A stretch of 44,799 nt of DNA, taken from positions 1 to 44,799 of the forward strand of contig NZ_FCOK02000081.1 in NCBI RefSeq assembly GCF_001544555.2. The letters run 5' to 3'. The position numbers and the translations under genes are program-made. The DNA comes from Caballeronia udeis. Lineage in GTDB: Bacteria > Pseudomonadota > Gammaproteobacteria > Burkholderiales > Burkholderiaceae. Positions 15,715 through 23,653 of the stretch are shown one piece after another. Numbering within the stretch: position 1 is the first letter of the stretch; each line of letters opens with the position of its first letter. The notes beneath the pieces were generated by a model that saw only the letters and a list, made by a program, of their open reading frames with translations, was not told the DNA's origin and searched no databases.

Positions 15715-16250
15715 TTCCCTTCGTCCTCTTTCATATACTTCGCGAGCCACAAACTCTGCGCGACGATAAACACCAGCAAACACCCGGTCGCGCCGAACAG
15801 CTTGAAGTTGACCCATTGGTCGGTGGTGTAGTTGAACGCCACGAACAGATTGACCACGCCGAGAATCGCGAAAAACACGGCCCAGGCAAGGTTCAATTGG
15901 CCCCACACGCGGTGCGGCAACACAATCTGCTTGCCCATCATCGCTTCAATGAGGTTCTTGCCGAAACCGACCTGCGACACGATCAGCGCGCCGGCAAAAA
16001 GCCAGTAAAGCGCGGTGGGCTTCCACTTGATGAACGTATCGTTGTGCAACACGAGCGTCGCGCCACCGAATACGACCACCACACCCAGGCTCACCCACAG
16101 CATGGGGTCGACCTTGCGATGCCGGAACGCAACCCAGGCAATCTGCACAAGCGTGGCGACAATGGCGACGGCGGTGGCGGTGTAGATGCCCCAGATCTTG
16201 AATGCGACGAAGAAGAGGAGGATCGGGAATAGATCGAACAGAAATTTCAT
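15711..16250 (-). CDS. yciB: Inner membrane septation protein YciB (IspA/IspZ)
   Basis: A 179-residue integral membrane protein of the YciB family, linked to cell division and envelope synthesis through contacts with divisome and elongasome proteins. Five hydrophobic helices are visible, and the family hallmarks are present: MKFLFDLFPILLFF at the start, KPTALYWLF in the middle, and LNLAWAVFFAI followed by NYTTDQWVNFKLFG. The ATG at 16250 gives the canonical N-terminus. It overlaps bolA by four bases (ATGA). The 247 bp upstream, to msrB, contain no gene. Confidence 0.95.
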   Translation of the reverse strand: MKFLFDLFPILLFFVAFKIWGIYTATAVAIVATLVQIAWVAFRHRKVDPMLWVSLGVVVVFGGATLVLHNDTFIKWKPTALYWLFAGALIVSQVGFGKNLIEAMMGKQIVLPHRVWGQLNLAWAVFFAILGVVNLFVAFNYTTDQWVNFKLFGATGCLLVFIVAQSLWLAKYMKEDEGK

Positions 16251-16497
16251 GTCGTAGGGACGAGGAGGGCATCAATATGAAAGCGCGCACGCGCCGCGTG
16301 TCGCCGGTTCGCTACCGGCACAGCGCGACGCATGGCGAGTGAATAGCCGCGGTCAGCCGCATTTCGCCGGTTTTGGCCAGATTTGCCCGCAAGTCAGCCG
16401 CGTTTGCAAGCATTTGACAGCGCGCGGCGAGGCGGTTCGCCGCGCCAACGCCGGCTTACTGGCGCATGGTTCCACTGACCGGCGTCGCCCGACGTGC

Positions 16498-16920
16498 TTA
16501 CTTGGGTTCGAATTGTAGCGCAGCCGAGTTGATGCAGTAGCGCAGACCGGTCGGCGCGGGACCGTCTTCGAAAACGTGGCCCAGATGCGCACCGCAGTTC
16601 TTGCACTGCACCTCGATGCGCAGCATCCCGTGCGCACGATCCGTCTTTTCCCTGATGACTTCACCGTTGATCGGCTTGAAGTAGCTCGGCCAGCCGCAAC
16701 CGGCATCGAATTTCGTATCCGACTCGAACAGCGGTGTGCCGCAGCACACGCAGTCATACACACCGCGCTCCGTGTGATCCCAGTACTCGCCGGTGAACGG
16801 CCGTTCGGTGGCGGCGTGGCGTGTCACCTGGTACTGGATATCGGTCAATTCCTTTCGATACGCGGCGTCGTCCTTTTGCAGCGGGGCAACGGGGTCTTTC
16901 GTGAGGTCGTCTCGGTTCAT
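16498..16920 (-). CDS. msrB: Peptide-methionine (R)-S-oxide reductase MsrB
   Basis: Reduces methionine-R-sulfoxide in proteins, using thioredoxin as electron source. The 140-residue protein is cytosolic (no signal peptide). Two Cys pairs, Cys57/Cys60 and Cys106/Cys109, bind structural zinc; Cys129 in RYCINSAAL is the catalytic residue. Cys75 in DAGCGWPSY lies where a resolving cysteine is found in many MsrB. Start at 16920. It follows selO on the same strand by 84 bp, so both may be co-transcribed, joining two redox-linked proteins. Confidence 0.97.
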   Translation of the reverse strand: MNRDDLTKDPVAPLQKDDAAYRKELTDIQYQVTRHAATERPFTGEYWDHTERGVYDCVCCGTPLFESDTKFDAGCGWPSYFKPINGEVIREKTDRAHGMLRIEVQCKNCGAHLGHVFEDGPAPTGLRYCINSAALQFEPK

Positions 16921-17004
16921 GGTGTGCTATCTCCAGATCTTTAGCGGAGCCTGATGGAGCCCGGATCAGGCGGCTCGTTCGGGCTCAATTATTTGGGGGC
17001 TATT

Positions 17005-18591
17005 TCAGGAAGAGCAACTGACTTCCAGGTCGCTCGCCCAGTCGGGCGGCAGGTCGGCATACGCTTCAAATTCGGGTTGTTCATCGAAGGGATGGCGCAG
17101 CACCTGCGCCAGCCGTTCGACTTCGGAAAAATCCTTCTCATTTGCCAGCCGGATGGCATTTTCGGCCAGATGATTGCGTAGGACATATTTTGGATTCACG
17201 GCGTTCATCGCGCTTGCCCGCGCTTCGTCGCCCTGTGTTTCTTCCGACAACCGAAGCCGGTAGTCGTTCGCCCAGACATCGAAAGCGGCGCGATCGAGGA
17301 ACAGGTCACGCACCGGCGCGTCGCCGGAAGCGTCAGCCTTGCGCATTTTGGCCAGGTTTCGGAACGTCAGCGTGAAATCGGCGCGGTTCGCGTTCATTAC
17401 TTCGAACAGACGGTTCGCGAGTTTGTCGTCGCCTTCGCGAATCTCGACCAGACCAAGCTTTGCACGCATGCGGCGCTCGAGCGCGGGCGCAAAACGGTCC
17501 TTGAATCCTTCCAGCACCCGCTGCGCGTCTTCGATCACCTTGTCGTTGCGCGTATCGCTGTCGTATTGCGGACCGAACAGCGGCACCAGCGCTTGCGCGA
17601 GGCAAAACAGATTCCAGTAGCCAATCTGCGGCTGCATTTTATAAGCGTACCGGCCCTGCGAATCCGAGTGATTGCAGATGTGAATCGCATTGAATCCATC
17701 GATAAACCCAAACGGGCCGTAGTCGATCGTCAGCCCGAGAATCGACATGTTGTCCGTGTTCATCACGCCATGGCAAAACCCGACGGCCTGCCAATCCGCC
17801 ATCAGGTCGGCGGTGCGAAGGGTGACTTCATTGAGAAGCGCGAGATAAGGATCGTCGGCTTCGCGGCACTGCGGGTAGAAACGGTCGATCACGTGGTCGG
17901 CGAGCTTCTTCAACTCGTCGAGCCGGTCGTTCGCATAGAAGTGCTCGAAGTGGCCAAAGCGCACGAAACTCGGCGCGACGCGCGTCACGACGGCGGCCGT
18001 TTCCATTGTTTCGCGGCGCACGGGCTGGTCCGATCCGATGACGCACAACGCCCGCGTAGTCGGAATGCCGAGATGGTGCATGGCTTCGGAGCACAAATAT
18101 TCGCGTATGGATGACCGTAGTACGGCGCGCCCATCGCCCATGCGTGAATAGGGCGTGCGTCCCGCGCCTTTCAACTGCAACTCAAGACGCGTCCCCTCGT
18201 GTTCAATCTCGCCCAGCCCGATCGCGCGGCCATCACCGAGCTGGCCGGCCCACACGCCGAACTGATGCCCCGAATACACCGACGCATACGGCAACTTCTC
18301 CGCCGGCCATTCACGCGTGGGATTGCCCGCGAAGAGCTCCGCAAATGGCTCGGCAAACGCGAGAGCTTGCGCGTCGGCGGCGTTGAAACCCAGTTGCGCG
18401 GCGGTATCGGCGGAAATGCCTACCAGATAAGGCTCCGGCAACGGGGCGGCGGGCAGGCGGGTGAGAAAGGCGGAGCCGAGTGAAACGAACGCATCGGGCC
18501 GATCGGTTTCGATCGATGCCAGCAGCGAATCCACGGGCGCAGGGCTTGCCAGTTCGGCTTGCGCGGCGGTGCTGCTTGGGGAAAACGACAT
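17005..18591 (-). CDS. selO: Protein adenylyltransferase SelO (YdiU)
   Basis: A pseudokinase-fold enzyme that transfers AMP from ATP onto Ser, Thr or Tyr of target proteins, tied to redox homeostasis. It has 528 residues. The conserved nucleotide-binding region GDGRAIGLGEIEHEGTRLE and the following KGAGRTPYSRMGDGRAVLRS and EYLCSEAMHHLGIPTTRAL blocks are intact. The protein ends with Cys-Ser-Ser (Cys526 antepenultimate); this is the position of selenocysteine in animal SelO, and in E. coli the equivalent Cys forms a regulatory disulfide. The start MSFSPSS at 18591 has GAGGTG upstream. It is divergent from the acyl-CoA synthetase gene. Confidence 0.96.
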   Translation of the reverse strand: MSFSPSSTAAQAELASPAPVDSLLASIETDRPDAFVSLGSAFLTRLPAAPLPEPYLVGISADTAAQLGFNAADAQALAFAEPFAELFAGNPTREWPAEKLPYASVYSGHQFGVWAGQLGDGRAIGLGEIEHEGTRLELQLKGAGRTPYSRMGDGRAVLRSSIREYLCSEAMHHLGIPTTRALCVIGSDQPVRRETMETAAVVTRVAPSFVRFGHFEHFYANDRLDELKKLADHVIDRFYPQCREADDPYLALLNEVTLRTADLMADWQAVGFCHGVMNTDNMSILGLTIDYGPFGFIDGFNAIHICNHSDSQGRYAYKMQPQIGYWNLFCLAQALVPLFGPQYDSDTRNDKVIEDAQRVLEGFKDRFAPALERRMRAKLGLVEIREGDDKLANRLFEVMNANRADFTLTFRNLAKMRKADASGDAPVRDLFLDRAAFDVWANDYRLRLSEETQGDEARASAMNAVNPKYVLRNHLAENAIRLANEKDFSEVERLAQVLRHPFDEQPEFEAYADLPPDWASDLEVSCSS

Positions 18592-18756
18592 ATTGAGCAC
18601 CTCATGATTAACCGATATTGTAAATCCGCGCTCGCGCCGCTGCACAAGCCCGCGCCGAGCGGCTTGCGCATTGGCTGGGCCGGCAAATCAGGATCGAACA
18701 AGGTATTAAGATCAGGCATCAAAACCCGTGCATCCGGACTTGTGAGGAACTCGCCC

Positions 18757-20415
18757 ATGACGTCGCCGCTTTTCGGCCAGATGATGGATGTACCGCTGCT
18801 CGCTTCATCGTTGATATCGCACGCTGCACGCCATTTCGGCGATACCGAAATTGTCTCGCGCCGTATTGAAGGCGACATTCATCGCTACACCTGGCGCGAT
18901 TGCGAACAACGCGCCAAACAACTGTCGCAGGCGCTGATCGCGTTGGGAGTGCAGCGGGGCGAACGTGTTGCCACGTTGGCGTGGAATGGATATCGTCATC
19001 TGGAGTGTTATTACGGCGTGAGCGGCATGGGCGCCGTCTGCCACACGATCAATCCGCGGCTTTTTCCCGACCAGGTTGCGTTTATCGTCAATCACGCCGA
19101 CGACGAATACGTCGCGTTCGACATGACGTTCGCCACGCTCGTCGACATCATTGCGCCGCAGTGCCCGAACGTGAAGGGCTGGATTGCGCTGGGCGACGAG
19201 AGTTGCATCAGCACCCATCTCGCCGATATGGCCACGCCCGTGCTCAGCTACGAAACGCTGCTCGCGAAATACGACGGCGACTACACGTGGCCGGTTTTTG
19301 ACGAACACTCGGCATCGTTTCTTTGCTACACGTCGGGTACGACCGGCAATCCGAAGGGCGCGCTCTATACACATCGATCAACCGTGCTGCATGCATTCGG
19401 TGCATCGCTCCCGGACGCCATGGGCTGTTCCGCCCGCGATGCAATCCTGCCCGTCGTGCCCATGTTCCACGTCAACGCGTGGGGTATTCCGCACGCCGCG
19501 GCGCTGGTCGGTGCGAAGCTTGTGCTGCCCGGCAATTGCCTCGATGGCAAAGCGCTCTACGAACTCATGGAAGATGAAGGCGTGACGTTTTCGGCCGGCG
19601 TGCCGACGGTCTGGCTTGGTCTGCTGAACTACATGAAGCAGGCGGACGTGCGTTTCAATACGCTCAAGCGCACGGTGATTGGCGGTTCGGCCTGTCCGCC
19701 GGCCATGCTGCGCAGCTTCGAGGACGACTACGGCGTGGAGGTGATTCACGCGTGGGGCATGACGGAGATGTCGCCGCTCGGCACGCTCGCCAAGCTCACC
19801 TGGAGCCAGCAGCAACGCTCGCCGGAAGAGCAGCGGCATCTTCGCGAGAAGCAGGGCCACGTGATATTCGGCGTGGACATGAAAGTCGTCGGCGATGACG
19901 GCCGTGAACTCCCCTGGGACGGCAAGTCGTTCGGCGATCTGCACGTGCGTGGGCCGTGGGTGATCAGCCGATATTTCCGCAAGGACGATTCGCCGCTGAT
20001 CGACGGCTGGTTTCCGACGGGCGATGTAGCGACCATCGACGCCGATGGGTTCATGCAGATCACCGATCGCAGCAAGGACGTGATCAAGTCGGGCGGCGAA
20101 TGGATCAGTTCGATCGAGCTGGAGAACGTGATGATGTCGCATCCGCAAGTGGCGGAAGCGGCGTGCATTGCGTGCTCACATCCAAAGTGGACGGAGCGGC
20201 CGCTGGTGGTGGTCGTGCTGCGTCCGGGCGCGACCGTGACGCGGGAGGAACTGCTCGCGTTCTACGACGGCAAGGTGGCGAAATGGTGGAAGCCCGACGA
20301 CGTTGTTTTCGCCGATGAGCTCCCGCATACGGCTACGGGCAAGCTGCAGAAACTTCGGCTAAGAGAGCTGTATCGCGAGCATGTGCTGCCGACGGTGGAT
20401 GAAAAAGTGGTGTGA
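18757..20415 (+). CDS. Acyl-CoA synthetase (AMP-forming), fatty-acid type
   Basis: An ANL-superfamily enzyme that activates a carboxylic acid, most likely a medium- or long-chain fatty acid, to its CoA ester through an acyl-adenylate. It has 552 residues. Motifs: the P-loop YTSGTTGNPKGALYTH at about residue 190-205, the adenine-binding HAWGMTEMSP near 330, the GWFPTGDVATIDADG block and DRSKDVIKSGGEWIS hinge region near 415-450, and the C-terminal catalytic Lys in TATGKLQK. The ATG at 18757 follows a GAGGAA site by 7-8 nt; the open frame upstream lies within the divergent selO region and is not counted. A terminator follows, so it is transcribed separately from the beta-oxidation operon downstream. 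Chain-length preference is not readable. Confidence 0.9.
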   Translation: MTSPLFGQMMDVPLLASSLISHAARHFGDTEIVSRRIEGDIHRYTWRDCEQRAKQLSQALIALGVQRGERVATLAWNGYRHLECYYGVSGMGAVCHTINPRLFPDQVAFIVNHADDEYVAFDMTFATLVDIIAPQCPNVKGWIALGDESCISTHLADMATPVLSYETLLAKYDGDYTWPVFDEHSASFLCYTSGTTGNPKGALYTHRSTVLHAFGASLPDAMGCSARDAILPVVPMFHVNAWGIPHAAALVGAKLVLPGNCLDGKALYELMEDEGVTFSAGVPTVWLGLLNYMKQADVRFNTLKRTVIGGSACPPAMLRSFEDDYGVEVIHAWGMTEMSPLGTLAKLTWSQQQRSPEEQRHLREKQGHVIFGVDMKVVGDDGRELPWDGKSFGDLHVRGPWVISRYFRKDDSPLIDGWFPTGDVATIDADGFMQITDRSKDVIKSGGEWISSIELENVMMSHPQVAEAACIACSHPKWTERPLVVVVLRPGATVTREELLAFYDGKVAKWWKPDDVVFADELPHTATGKLQKLRLRELYREHVLPTVDEKVV

Positions 20416-20442
20416 GTTTCAGGCTCTCCTGTTTTCCTGTTC

Positions 20443-20474
20443 AAACCGGGTCGCACGCGTGCGGCCCGGTTTTT
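20443..20474 (+). terminator. Rho-independent terminator after the acyl-CoA synthetase gene
   Basis: Arms AAACCGGG (20443-20450) and CCCGGTTT (20465-20472) enclose the palindrome CGCACGCGTGCG, and a T-run follows the stem. Confidence 0.88.
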
Positions 20475-20527
20475 GTCCCCAGCACATATCTTTCTGTCGC
20501 GCAAAAATGAAGTTATAGAGGAAAGCA

Positions 20528-20611
20528 ATGTGCAAGATTTGTACATTGTCGCGGGCGGGCGCCCAGCCATTTAACCCAAGGCTGGACGCTCGATTGTGCT
20601 TGGGCATGTAA
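20528..20611 (+). CDS. Possible 27-residue small protein with a CxxC motif
   Basis: A short frame of 27 codons with a decent ribosome binding site (GAGGAA five nt before the ATG). It begins MCKIC, giving a CxxC pair, and has a third Cys near the end. I recognise no family. The inner part overlaps an imperfect stem-loop (20563-20585). It sits between a terminator and the promoter of the next operon, so it would need its own promoter, which I cannot identify. It could be chance. Confidence 0.2.
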   Translation: MCKICTLSRAGAQPFNPRLDARLCLGM

Positions 20612-20673
20612 CCTGTGATTCGCCGCCCCATCTTCCCGACACTTCCGGCTCACCCCATCTCAAAATAACGAAA

Positions 20674-20702
20674 TTGAACGAGCGTTCTTTTTTGTGTATC
20701 CT
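20674..20702 (+). promoter_or_regulatory. Promoter of the beta-oxidation operon
   Basis: -35 TTGAAC (20674-20679) and -10 TATCCT (20697-20702) are separated by exactly 17 bp. Transcription would start near 20709, giving a leader of about 90 nt before the ATG at 20801. Confidence 0.6.
20676..20687. promoter_or_regulatory. TetR-type operator over the -35 box
   Basis: The palindrome GAACG-AG-CGTTC overlaps the -35 hexamer and the start of the spacer. Its form resembles sites used by TetR-family repressors of fatty-acid catabolism such as PsrA or FadP; which protein binds is inference. No such regulator is encoded in the window. Confidence 0.5.
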
Positions 20703-20800
20703 TATCGCGTAACTCACAATCTCAGCGACACGGTAATCAGCGCTTGCCGGGAGTTTCCCGGAGAATCTGCTTTTCGCAGGCATCGAATGGAGGTAGACAA

Positions 20801-22885
20801 ATGGCAGTGGACTACACGACTCGCGACGGCATCGCCGTTATTACGCTGAACAATCCGCCCGTGAACGGCCTCGGGTATTCCACCCGGCTTGGCATTGTCG
20901 AGGGTGTCGAGCGCGCGCAGGCGGACGCGTCCGTCAGTGCGATCGTGATCACCGGCGCGGGCAAGGCGTTTTCCGGCGGCGCCGACATCACCGAATTCAA
21001 CACCCCCAAGGCAACGCAGGAACCCACGCTGCACACGGTCATCAAGGTCGTGGAAAACAGCACAAAGCCTGTCGTGGCGGCAATCCACGGCGTGGCAATG
21101 GGCGGCGGGCTCGAACTGGCGCTGGGCGCGCATTATCGGGTGGCGTCGGCGGGAGCGCAGATCGCGTTGCCCGAAGTCAAGCTCGGCCTCCTGCCGGGTG
21201 CCGGCGGCACGCAACGCTTGCCGCGCGCGGTCGGTCTGGAAACCGCGCTGAACATGATTGTGTCGGGTGCGCCGGTGTTGTCGGAGAAGCTGGCCGGCAC
21301 AGGTTTGTTCGATCAGATGGCGGACGGTGATCTGCTCGATACAGCAATCAAGTTTGCGCAAAAAGTGGGCGCACAAAGCGGCCCGCATCCCAAGGTCCGC
21401 GATCGCAAGATCGAACATCCGAACGCCGAGGGGTTTATCCAGTTTGCTCGCAACGGAGTCACGCCGCTCGCGAAGAACTTCCCGGCGCCGCTCAAATGTA
21501 TCGATGCCGTGGAAGCCGGCGTGAAGCTCGGTTTCGATAAAGGCATGGCCGTCGAACGCGAATGTTTCGTGGCGCTGGTGCAGACGCCCGAAAGCCGCGC
21601 GCTGCGGCACGCGTTTTTCGGCGAACGGGCGGCGAGCAAGATCCCGGACGTACCTTCGAGCACTCCGGTGCGCAAGATCGAACGCGTCGGCGTGATAGGC
21701 GCAGGGACGATGGGCGGCGGCATCGCCATGAATTTCGTCAACGCGGGCCTGCCGGTGACGCTGCTGGAAACGAAGCAGGAAGCGCTGGATCGTGGCCTTG
21801 CGACTATCCGCAAGAACTACGAAAGTGCCGTGAAAAAGGGCCGTCTTACGGCGGATAAACTGGAAGAACGCATGGCGCTGATCACGCCTACGCTTTCCTA
21901 CGATGCACTGGGTGACGCCGACCTGATCATCGAAGCCGTGTTCGAAGAACTCAGCGTGAAAGAGCAGGTGTTTTCGAAACTCGATCAGGTCGCGAAGAAG
22001 GGTGCGATTCTGGCATCGAATACGTCTACGCTCGATGTCGACAAGATTGCAGCGTTCACCAAGCGTCCCGAAGACGTGGTCGGCATGCACTTCTTCAGCC
22101 CGGCCAACGTGATGAAGCTGCTGGAAGTCGTGCGCGGCGCGAAGACGTCGAAGGACGTGCTCGCCACCGTCATGCAGCTCGCGAAGAAGATCAAGAAAAC
22201 GGCCGTGGTGTCGGGCGTCTGCGATGGTTTTATCGGCAACCGGATGATCGAGCAGTATCTGCGCCAGGCGCTTTTCATGCTTGAAGAAGGCGCGTTGCCG
22301 GCGCAAGTGGATCGCGCGATCGAAAAATTCGGCTTCGCAATGGGACCGTTCCGCATGAGCGACCTCGCAGGCAACGACATTGGCTGGGCGATCCGCAAGC
22401 GCCGTTATCAGGAGAAGCCGGATCTGAAGTATTCGAAGATCGCGGACCGCTTGTGCGAGACCGGGCGCTTCGGGCAAAAGACCGGCGCGGGCTGGTACGA
22501 CTACAAGGCCGGGGACCGCACGGCGCATCCGTCGAAGATCGTCGACGAGATGATCGTTGCGTATTCGAAGGAGCAAGGCATCACGCGCCGCAAGATCTCC
22601 GATGAAGAGATTGTCGAACGGCTGGTGTTCGCGCTCGTCAACGAAGGGGCGTTGATCCTGGAGGAAGGGATTGCATCGAAGGCGTCGGACGTCGACATGG
22701 TCTACCTGACCGGCTACGGTTTCCCGCTGTATCGCGGCGGACCGATGCTGTACGCGGATACGGTCGGTTTGTACAACGTCGAGCGCGCGATGCGCAAGTA
22801 TGGCGCCCAGGCCAACGGCGAAGCATGGAAGCCCGCGGCGCGCGTGACCACTCTGGCCGCAGAGGGCCGTGGCTTCAACAGCTAG
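20801..22885 (+). CDS. Bifunctional enoyl-CoA hydratase / 3-hydroxyacyl-CoA dehydrogenase
   Basis: A multifunctional beta-oxidation enzyme that hydrates 2-enoyl-CoA and oxidises the 3-hydroxyacyl-CoA with NAD+. It has 694 residues. An enoyl-CoA hydratase/isomerase domain (about 1-190) shows the oxyanion segment AGKAFSGGADI, AMGGGLELALG and LGLLPGAGGTQRLPR. The NAD-binding domain starts with the Rossmann motif GVIGAGTMGGGIA at about residue 296, includes HFFSPANVMKLLEVV, and is followed by two C-terminal dehydrogenase domains. This is the shorter FadJ/peroxisomal-type architecture. The ATG at 20801 has a good GGAGG site. It is the first gene of a probable operon running to 28703, under the promoter and operator just upstream. 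Confidence 0.93.
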   Translation: MAVDYTTRDGIAVITLNNPPVNGLGYSTRLGIVEGVERAQADASVSAIVITGAGKAFSGGADITEFNTPKATQEPTLHTVIKVVENSTKPVVAAIHGVAMGGGLELALGAHYRVASAGAQIALPEVKLGLLPGAGGTQRLPRAVGLETALNMIVSGAPVLSEKLAGTGLFDQMADGDLLDTAIKFAQKVGAQSGPHPKVRDRKIEHPNAEGFIQFARNGVTPLAKNFPAPLKCIDAVEAGVKLGFDKGMAVERECFVALVQTPESRALRHAFFGERAASKIPDVPSSTPVRKIERVGVIGAGTMGGGIAMNFVNAGLPVTLLETKQEALDRGLATIRKNYESAVKKGRLTADKLEERMALITPTLSYDALGDADLIIEAVFEELSVKEQVFSKLDQVAKKGAILASNTSTLDVDKIAAFTKRPEDVVGMHFFSPANVMKLLEVVRGAKTSKDVLATVMQLAKKIKKTAVVSGVCDGFIGNRMIEQYLRQALFMLEEGALPAQVDRAIEKFGFAMGPFRMSDLAGNDIGWAIRKRRYQEKPDLKYSKIADRLCETGRFGQKTGAGWYDYKAGDRTAHPSKIVDEMIVAYSKEQGITRRKISDEEIVERLVFALVNEGALILEEGIASKASDVDMVYLTGYGFPLYRGGPMLYADTVGLYNVERAMRKYGAQANGEAWKPAARVTTLAAEGRGFNS

Positions 22886-22933
22886 ATTCGAGAACCAGAT
22901 TCGAGATCTGGCTATAACCAAGTGAGATTCGCG

Positions 22934-23560
22934 ATGAAAGGCGCTGACGAAGTCCTGCTTGTGATCGATGTCCAGAATGATTTCATGCCGCGCGGCGCGT
23001 TGCCGGTTGCTCACGGCGACGAAGTCGTGCCCGTGATCAATCGGCTGGCGAGTGCGTTTTCGCATGTCGTGCTGACGCAGGACTGGCACCCGGCGAAGCA
23101 TATTTCCTTCGCCGACAATCACGCGGGACGCGCGCCTTTCGACATGACCACGCTGAGCTACGGCGAGCAGGTTTTATGGCCGGCGCATTGCGTCCAGAAC
23201 ACGGACGGCGCGGCGCTGCATCGCGACCTGAGCGTGCCGCACGCGCGGCTGGTGATCCGCAAGGGTCATCACGTGGATGTCGATAGTTATTCGGCCTTCA
23301 TGGAAGCGGATCGCACCACGCCGACAGGCCTCACGGGATATCTCCGCGAGGTCGGCGTGAAGCGGGTCTATTGCTGCGGGCTGGCGACGGATTATTGCGT
23401 CGCGTGGTCGGCGCTGGACGCGCGCAGCGCGGGTTTCGAAGCGGTCGTTATCGACGATGCCTGTCGCGCGATCGATCTCGACGGCTCGCTTGCGCGTGCG
23501 TGGGCGCAGATGACGGCGGTGGGCATATCCCGGATTGGATCGACGGACTTGCTGCGCTGA
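22934..23560 (+). CDS. pncA: Nicotinamidase (pyrazinamidase)
   Basis: Hydrolyses nicotinamide to nicotinic acid in the NAD salvage pathway. The 208-residue isochorismatase-fold protein carries the full triad: Asp12 (DVQNDF), Lys110 (RKGHHVDVDSYSAF) and Cys155 (GLATDYCV), plus the metal ligands Asp50, His52 (QDWHP) and His85. The ATG at 22934 starts four codons before the catalytic strand; a GTG at 22922 is an in-frame alternative. It lies 48 bp after the hydratase/dehydrogenase gene and 93 bp before the thiolase, which places a NAD-salvage enzyme inside a beta-oxidation operon. Confidence 0.96.
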   Translation: MKGADEVLLVIDVQNDFMPRGALPVAHGDEVVPVINRLASAFSHVVLTQDWHPAKHISFADNHAGRAPFDMTTLSYGEQVLWPAHCVQNTDGAALHRDLSVPHARLVIRKGHHVDVDSYSAFMEADRTTPTGLTGYLREVGVKRVYCCGLATDYCVAWSALDARSAGFEAVVIDDACRAIDLDGSLARAWAQMTAVGISRIGSTDLLR

Positions 23561-23563
23561 ACG

Positions 23564-23616
23564 GTGGGTTGAATCAGTGGGTTTGAACCCGTGGGTTTGA
23601 ACCCGCGGGTTCAGCC
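23564..23616. repeat. 14-bp tandem repeat with a palindromic end between pncA and the thiolase gene
   Basis: Two identical 14-bp units (23577-23590 and 23591-23604, GTGGGTTTGAACCC) are flanked by a diverged 13-nt copy (23564-23576) and a partial copy (23605-23616). Each full unit contains the near-palindrome GGGTTTGAACCC, and units three and four together form the perfect 14-bp palindrome at 23599-23612. Confidence 0.8.
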
Positions 23617-23653
23617 AAATGAACCAACATTCGTATTCGAAGTGGAGACAAGC

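Larger units (their letters stand above)
20416..20800. other. Intergenic region between acyl-CoA synthetase and fadJ-type gene
   Basis: These 385 bp contain the terminator of the upstream gene (20443-20474), a possible 27-codon small ORF (20528-20611), and the promoter and operator of the beta-oxidation operon (20674-20702). Two short hairpins (20747-20761 and 20767-20779) lie in the expected leader before the ribosome binding site. Confidence 0.7.

Noticed and set aside
20714..23122. 802-codon open frame antisense to the hydratase/dehydrogenase gene
   Set aside because: Longest antisense frame in the window but rich in Arg and His with no domain; it also covers the sense promoter and the pncA start.
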